DNA from: Phalacrocorax aristotelis
Taxonomy: Eukaryota; Chordata; Aves; Suliformes; Phalacrocoracidae
Length of the DNA stretch: 64,000 bases
Assembly (NCBI RefSeq): GCF_949628215.1
Contig: NC_134280.1
Location: 48,944,621-49,008,620 of the forward strand
Direction of reading: 5' to 3'
The notes beneath the pieces are model-generated. The model was not told the DNA's origin and searched no databases. It saw only the letters and a program-made list of their open reading frames with translations. The translations under genes were made by a program, and so were the position numbers. Below, one piece after another: positions 60,201 to 64,000 of this stretch (positions are counted from its first letter, which is position 1; every line of letters begins with the position of its first letter).

Positions 60201-63200
60201 TAAACGATAAAGGATGGAAAAGCAGTTTTTGAGTAATTGCTTCTTGTGACTTACACAGACAATAGTAGTTGTCTGTGTTGAAGAAATTGTGGCTGCAACC
60301 AGAAAGATTTTGTAAAAAGCTGTTAAAGACTGGAGTCTTACAGTGTGAGGGACATGATTAGACCAGATGGATTTGATTGCAGTAAACGTTTGCCTCCCAG
60401 AAAGTCTTGGCATCCTTTTAAATAAAGCTGTCTGAAGTGCTTTGAAGTGCTATGAGTCATGGTAATGAAGAAGCTTATCTACCAAAGTAACTACAAGTAA
60501 TAGTTTACAAATATTACTGCCTACAAAGTACTTGATTAGAAATTTCAGAAGAACTAAGTACAGAGACAGTTGCTAACTAAATTTTACTCTAGTCTTCTGT
60601 ATCTTCGGTCAAAGCTCACTTAGGTCTTGTAGTAGAGCTCGCCAAATATCAGAACCGCTGTTTGTCAGAAAAGCAGAGTTATGAGCTGACAAGGGGCAGC
60701 AAAGAAATCTTTGGGTGCTAGCAGTTCACCAAACAGTGGGCATGGCTGCAGTTAAAGTGATGCCAACTGTTTCAGCTTCTAGGCTAAACTGCTTAGTTGC
60801 TAAAATCACAGAGGAGTCTTTTTTCAAACAAAATTATTCTGGCTTTACTCTTCACACATATATTTTCATTTCAAGGGAAATTATTGGTAGATTCATTGTA
60901 CTTTGTAGAAGATGGTTATTGTTTCACAATTACTGTCATGCACAGACTGCCTAATGTGAGAATAATTCTGGCATAGGAAAGCCTCCACTGTAATGTCAAT
61001 TGGAACTGAGGTGCATAAACTGAGTTCTGTGAAAGGAAATGTATAGCAACATCTTTGTCTGTAGATGGATCTAAGCAGCCTTTTAAACACAATCCAAATA
61101 CTTGCAAATGGTGTTTGAAGTCTGTTTAATATACTACAATAATTCGCTGCTCTTTCCTTTCTGTAAACATCGGAAAACTGCCATTCATTCTTATTTTACC
61201 CTTTGTCTGCTAGTTAGTTAAACTGGGGATTTACTAATCATTATTTAAAATTAATCTGTTGTTGCCTGTTGTTAAATATGATTCGCTTTTTCTATGTAGA
61301 AGTAAGGCTGCTGTCTTAGCAGGCCTACTGAACTAAACAGGGTATTTGTAACCAAGTTATACCTGTGAAAATTGATTTCCTGTAGGTTGCCTGCGAAGTG
61401 GGGGAACGTGACAAATATCAGCATGCTGATCATAGCTCAGGGAGCTATGAAACAGAACGGAGGACTGAGTATTTTCTTTTTTCCACTTGTTTAGGAGTAT
61501 GACTATCAGACTTGTGGTGAACTAGCTCTTGCAAGCAAAACCTAGGAAAGGAAGTTCATTGTCTCTTTCTGAAGTCTCAACTTTACCCCCGCTTCCTCTA
61601 GCAGCTTTGCTGATGAAGGAGTTGCTGAGCAATTATTTCCTTTTCCAACAAAGAACCCAAATTCCCTCCTGGTCTCCACAGCCCACTAGGTTCTACTTCC
61701 CCTCATGCTTGCAAGCAGTGACAATGATCTGGCCGTTGATCTTTACACCACAAGTGCTCTCTGACATTTTTCCGTCCCGTGTATTTTTCCATTTTATTGC
61801 TGTTTCCATTAGCACTTCAGCTCCGGAGCTTTGATCCCTCATGCCTCTTTAACTGTATTACTTAATTGTGAAGAGATATGTTGATGTACTGTTTTCAGAA
61901 ATGAGCTGATACTGGATATCTTTTTTAAAGGAAAATTTGGTGAAGGTGATCCCTTTTTTACTCCATTTCTAACGATTCCTGTATTGAAATGCAGGTAGAC
62001 AGAACCTGACAAAGTGGAACAGGCTGTTAGTTCTCTTGTGCTTACACTCGTGTTCCACAATCAGACTCCAAACTTTCATCAGTAAGCACTGACTTCCAGT
62101 CTTCAGTTAAAATGGCATCAGATAAAACAACCAGTTCCAAATCCAGTGTAATTTTCATAGTTATTAGTAAATTTTGTGTCTGGAGTTTTTTCAGCCTTCT
62201 TTGCTGTATAAATAAATAGATTGAAGGATGACCAACTGATGAACTGGTTGTACAACAAAACCAGTGAAATGGGCTATATGAAATGTAATGCCAAATAGAT
62301 GAAGTGAATCTGGAAAAAAACAAGATGTTTGCTTTTTCTCTCAGGTGTGATCACTGTGGCTATTTATAAAGTGGGGGGGAAAAGGAGAGAAGGTCCAAAA
62401 ATCTTTAAAGGATTGTTTTGAAATAATATGTGAAATATTCTTCAATGTTTGAACTATGTGAAGTACTTACAGGAACGGAACCATAAATTTTTAGTTTCTT
62501 TACATCCTCCTCAAGTTTATTTCCAGAGTATCTATCATGGCATTTGTCCAAATAAAAACTACTGAGTTAGAAAAGTGCTGCGATCCCAGTCATGCTGCCT
62601 CTAGTGACACTTGAGTATTGCCAGTTTCTCTGATTTACATTGCATACTTTCTGGTAATTGCCACATAAATGCCATCATTTTCAAAGACTTTCTTAATGTG
62701 TTATAATTTGGCCACTAATGTCTTGCTAGTGTAAAAGTATTTTAAATGAAGGGCAAAGGAAACTTGGAATCTCTTTTTTCCTTTCTTTTCTGTATTGTAG
62801 AGATGCAGGTCACAAATGTCCAGTAGACAATGAAATTCTGCTTGAAAATCAACTTTTTCCTGACAACTTTGCTAAACGGGAAATCCTTTCATTAATGGTG
62901 AAGTGTCCCAACAAGGGCTGCAGTATGAAGATGGAGTTGAGGCATTTAGAGGTGAGAATTAGTTTTGAAAATATAGAACTTTGTTTTCATGGACAAGTAA
63001 AAATTCAGAATAACTTAACACAGATGGTCATACCTGATACCTGTTCATGCTGATTCAATGCATTGTTAATTCAAAACTATAGCTGTGTGCATTTGTTTTT
63101 TGATGAGTCTTTAATTGTAATTAGGTGATTCTCAAGCGAACATCATAGTGCATGAAAATTGTACTAATGCAGCTTTCTCTTTAGGATCATTCATGTTTGT

Positions 63201-63719
63201 CTTTTTATCAGCTGTATCTGTACTTCGCACAAGTTCCCTAAAGTCAATTTAACATTCTCTCAAAGCAGCTAGATATATTAGTTGAAATAATTGCTTTGGA
63301 AAATAATGTACAAAGTTAAAAGGATAACCGTAAAGCTGAATTTTTACCTGAGAACATTCTTAAAGCTCTGAATACATGAAGCCCTGATCTTGGTAATGGG
63401 GCAATAACAGGTCGTTGGTAAAGTTAGCATAAGTATATAAAAACTTGCTTGCATGAAGGAAAGATTGCAATTTGTTCCTCTTGTACTGGCTGTATCTTGA
63501 AAACAGGTGAGACGATAGTATCTGTTTGTAGTATCAAATCCCTCTTATGTTCTTGTTCAGGACCACCAGTTGCAGTGTGATTTTTCCACTGTGGAATGCC
63601 CACAGTGCCAAGGAGCCTTCCAGAAGAACCATCTGAAAGAGCACATGACACAGGAGTGTCCAAGGCGTCAAGTCTGTTGTCCATACTGTGCCACATCTAT
63701 GGCCTATGAAGATAAAGAG
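57001..63719 (+). CDS. TRAF6: TRAF6, TNF receptor-associated factor 6 (E3 ubiquitin ligase), 5' part of gene
   Basis: Three coding exons (57001-57296, 62801-62951, 63561-63719) join in phase into the first 202 residues. Human TRAF6 has 522 aa by my recollection; the remaining zinc fingers, coiled coil and MATH/TRAF-C domain lie past the right edge. TRAF6 is a RING E3 that builds K63-linked ubiquitin chains with Ubc13/Uev1A downstream of IL-1R, TLR, RANK and CD40, leading to TAK1 and NF-kB activation. Seen: a variable N-terminus (1-55); a RING at 70-109 with C70, C73, C85, H87, C90, C93 and C105; and TRAF zinc fingers from about 135 onward. The segment [20 protein letters not shown] matches the human protein exactly. 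The start [10 protein letters not shown] aligns with the human N-terminus. Confidence 0.97.
57297..62800 (+). other. TRAF6 intron, about 5.5 kb
   Basis: AT-rich intron between coding exons 1 and 2. It includes a 34-bp-period tandem repeat at 59942-60020. No other exon or mobile element is recognised. Confidence 0.7.
59942..60020. repeat. 34-bp tandem repeat, about 2.3 copies
   Basis: Units start at 59942, 59976 and 60010, each beginning TATTGATT. The first two complete units share TATTGATTTGGA, GT(A/C)TGTA-like and GTCT(A/G)CAGTAC blocks; the third is truncated. Confidence 0.82.
62801..62951 (+). CDS. TRAF6: TRAF6 second coding exon (end of RING, first zinc-finger residues)
   Basis: Acceptor TTCTGTATTGTAG ends at 62800 and donor GAG|GTGAGA follows 62951. 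The first base completes the split Arg codon, and then 50 codons encode [20 protein letters not shown] and onward to ELRHLE. The sequence is nearly identical to human TRAF6 across the RING-to-zinc-finger linker. Confidence 0.96.
62952..63560 (+). other. TRAF6 intron, 609 bp
   Basis: A short AT-rich intron with consensus ends. I see nothing else in it. Confidence 0.85.
63561..63719 (+). CDS. TRAF6: TRAF6 third coding exon (TRAF-type zinc fingers)
   Basis: Acceptor TCTTGTTCAG ends at 63560 and donor AAAGAG|GTACTT follows 63719. The 53 codons are in phase 0 on both sides. Cys/His pairs typical of TRAF zinc fingers are visible ([20 protein letters not shown]). This finger region is less conserved than the RING compared with human. 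Confidence 0.95.
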
Positions 63720-64000
63720 GTACTTAGCAGAAGTCCCAGTTTTTCAACCTTCATTCACATGGGTTTGCTTGTAAACAGAATATCAGTTTAAAAAAAAAAT
63801 TGGTCTAGAAGAGCTCTTTCTGCTGTACAGGTGAGAAGCTACAAACTCAGGACATTAGTCTAGAACAGGCGAAAGCTGGGGGGAGGAATGTGCTTAAATA
63901 CAAAGTTCTTGGGAACCCTCTGGTGTGAAAAGACCTGTGTAATAACCATTGATTTTTGGCCTTACTATCAGAGAGGCTGGTATCTGCTGCCAAAATAACA
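63720..64000 (+). other. Start of the next TRAF6 intron, running off the window
   Basis: Intronic AT-rich sequence follows the 63719 donor. The remaining TRAF6 exons are outside the window. Confidence 0.8.

Noticed and set aside
1-64000. tRNA, rRNA, CRISPR arrays, bacterial operons, phage or insertion sequences
   Set aside because: Nothing resembling these was seen. Gene structure with introns, CpG islands and CR1 repeats shows vertebrate nuclear DNA.

Overview
The window is vertebrate nuclear DNA, almost certainly from a bird. It holds the recombination-activating gene locus: RAG2 and RAG1 convergent, flanked by IFTAP (C11orf74) on one side and TRAF6 on the other. This is the same gene order as the human 11p12 neighbourhood. 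The bird assignment rests on the RAG and TRAF6 protein sequences, on two CR1 LINE fragments with the typical 3' end, and on a solo ERV LTR of a kind common in birds. That LTR family is one I associate more with Neoaves than with fowl, so a non-galliform bird is likely. I cannot name the species.

Layout from left to right. Positions 1-15061 are the 5' half of IFTAP on the minus strand. Three coding exons (14909-15011, 1606-1763, 88-159) join in phase into 111 codons, and the rest of the gene lies left of the window. Its 5' untranslated exon is inferred to lie in the CpG island at about 27985-28470. Most of 160-27900 is therefore AT-rich IFTAP intron, carrying one solo LTR (about 12356-12963) and one CR1 fragment (about 19730-20042). 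RAG2 follows on the plus strand with its whole coding sequence in one exon (28716-30302, 528 aa). RAG1 lies on the minus strand, also in a single coding exon (38517-41630, 1037 aa). Its 3' UTR of roughly 3.5 kb probably ends at a poly(A) signal near 35044. The two RAG genes converge on an interval of about 4 kb. Positions 41657-48780 are RAG1 upstream DNA containing a longer CR1 fragment (about 45733-46505). A CpG island at about 48785-49560 is the inferred TRAF6 promoter and first exon. TRAF6 coding exons on the plus strand are at 57001-57296, 62801-62951 and 63561-63719. They encode the first 202 residues (RING and first zinc fingers), and the gene runs off the right edge.

How the genes relate. 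RAG1 and RAG2 together form the V(D)J recombinase; RAG1 carries the DDE catalytic residues and RAG2 the kelch propeller and the H3K4me3-reading PHD finger. TRAF6 is a RING E3 ligase in IL-1R/TLR and TNFR-family signalling. IFTAP is an intraflagellar-transport-associated protein. They are neighbours by conserved synteny, not one pathway.

No undescribed gene system stands out. The most unusual signals are a duplicated ~125-bp non-coding element between RAG2 and RAG1, an in-frame upstream RAG2 start codon in stronger context than the canonical one, an overlapping upstream ORF at the IFTAP start, and several short tandem duplications in the putative RAG1 3' UTR and the TRAF6 flank and intron.
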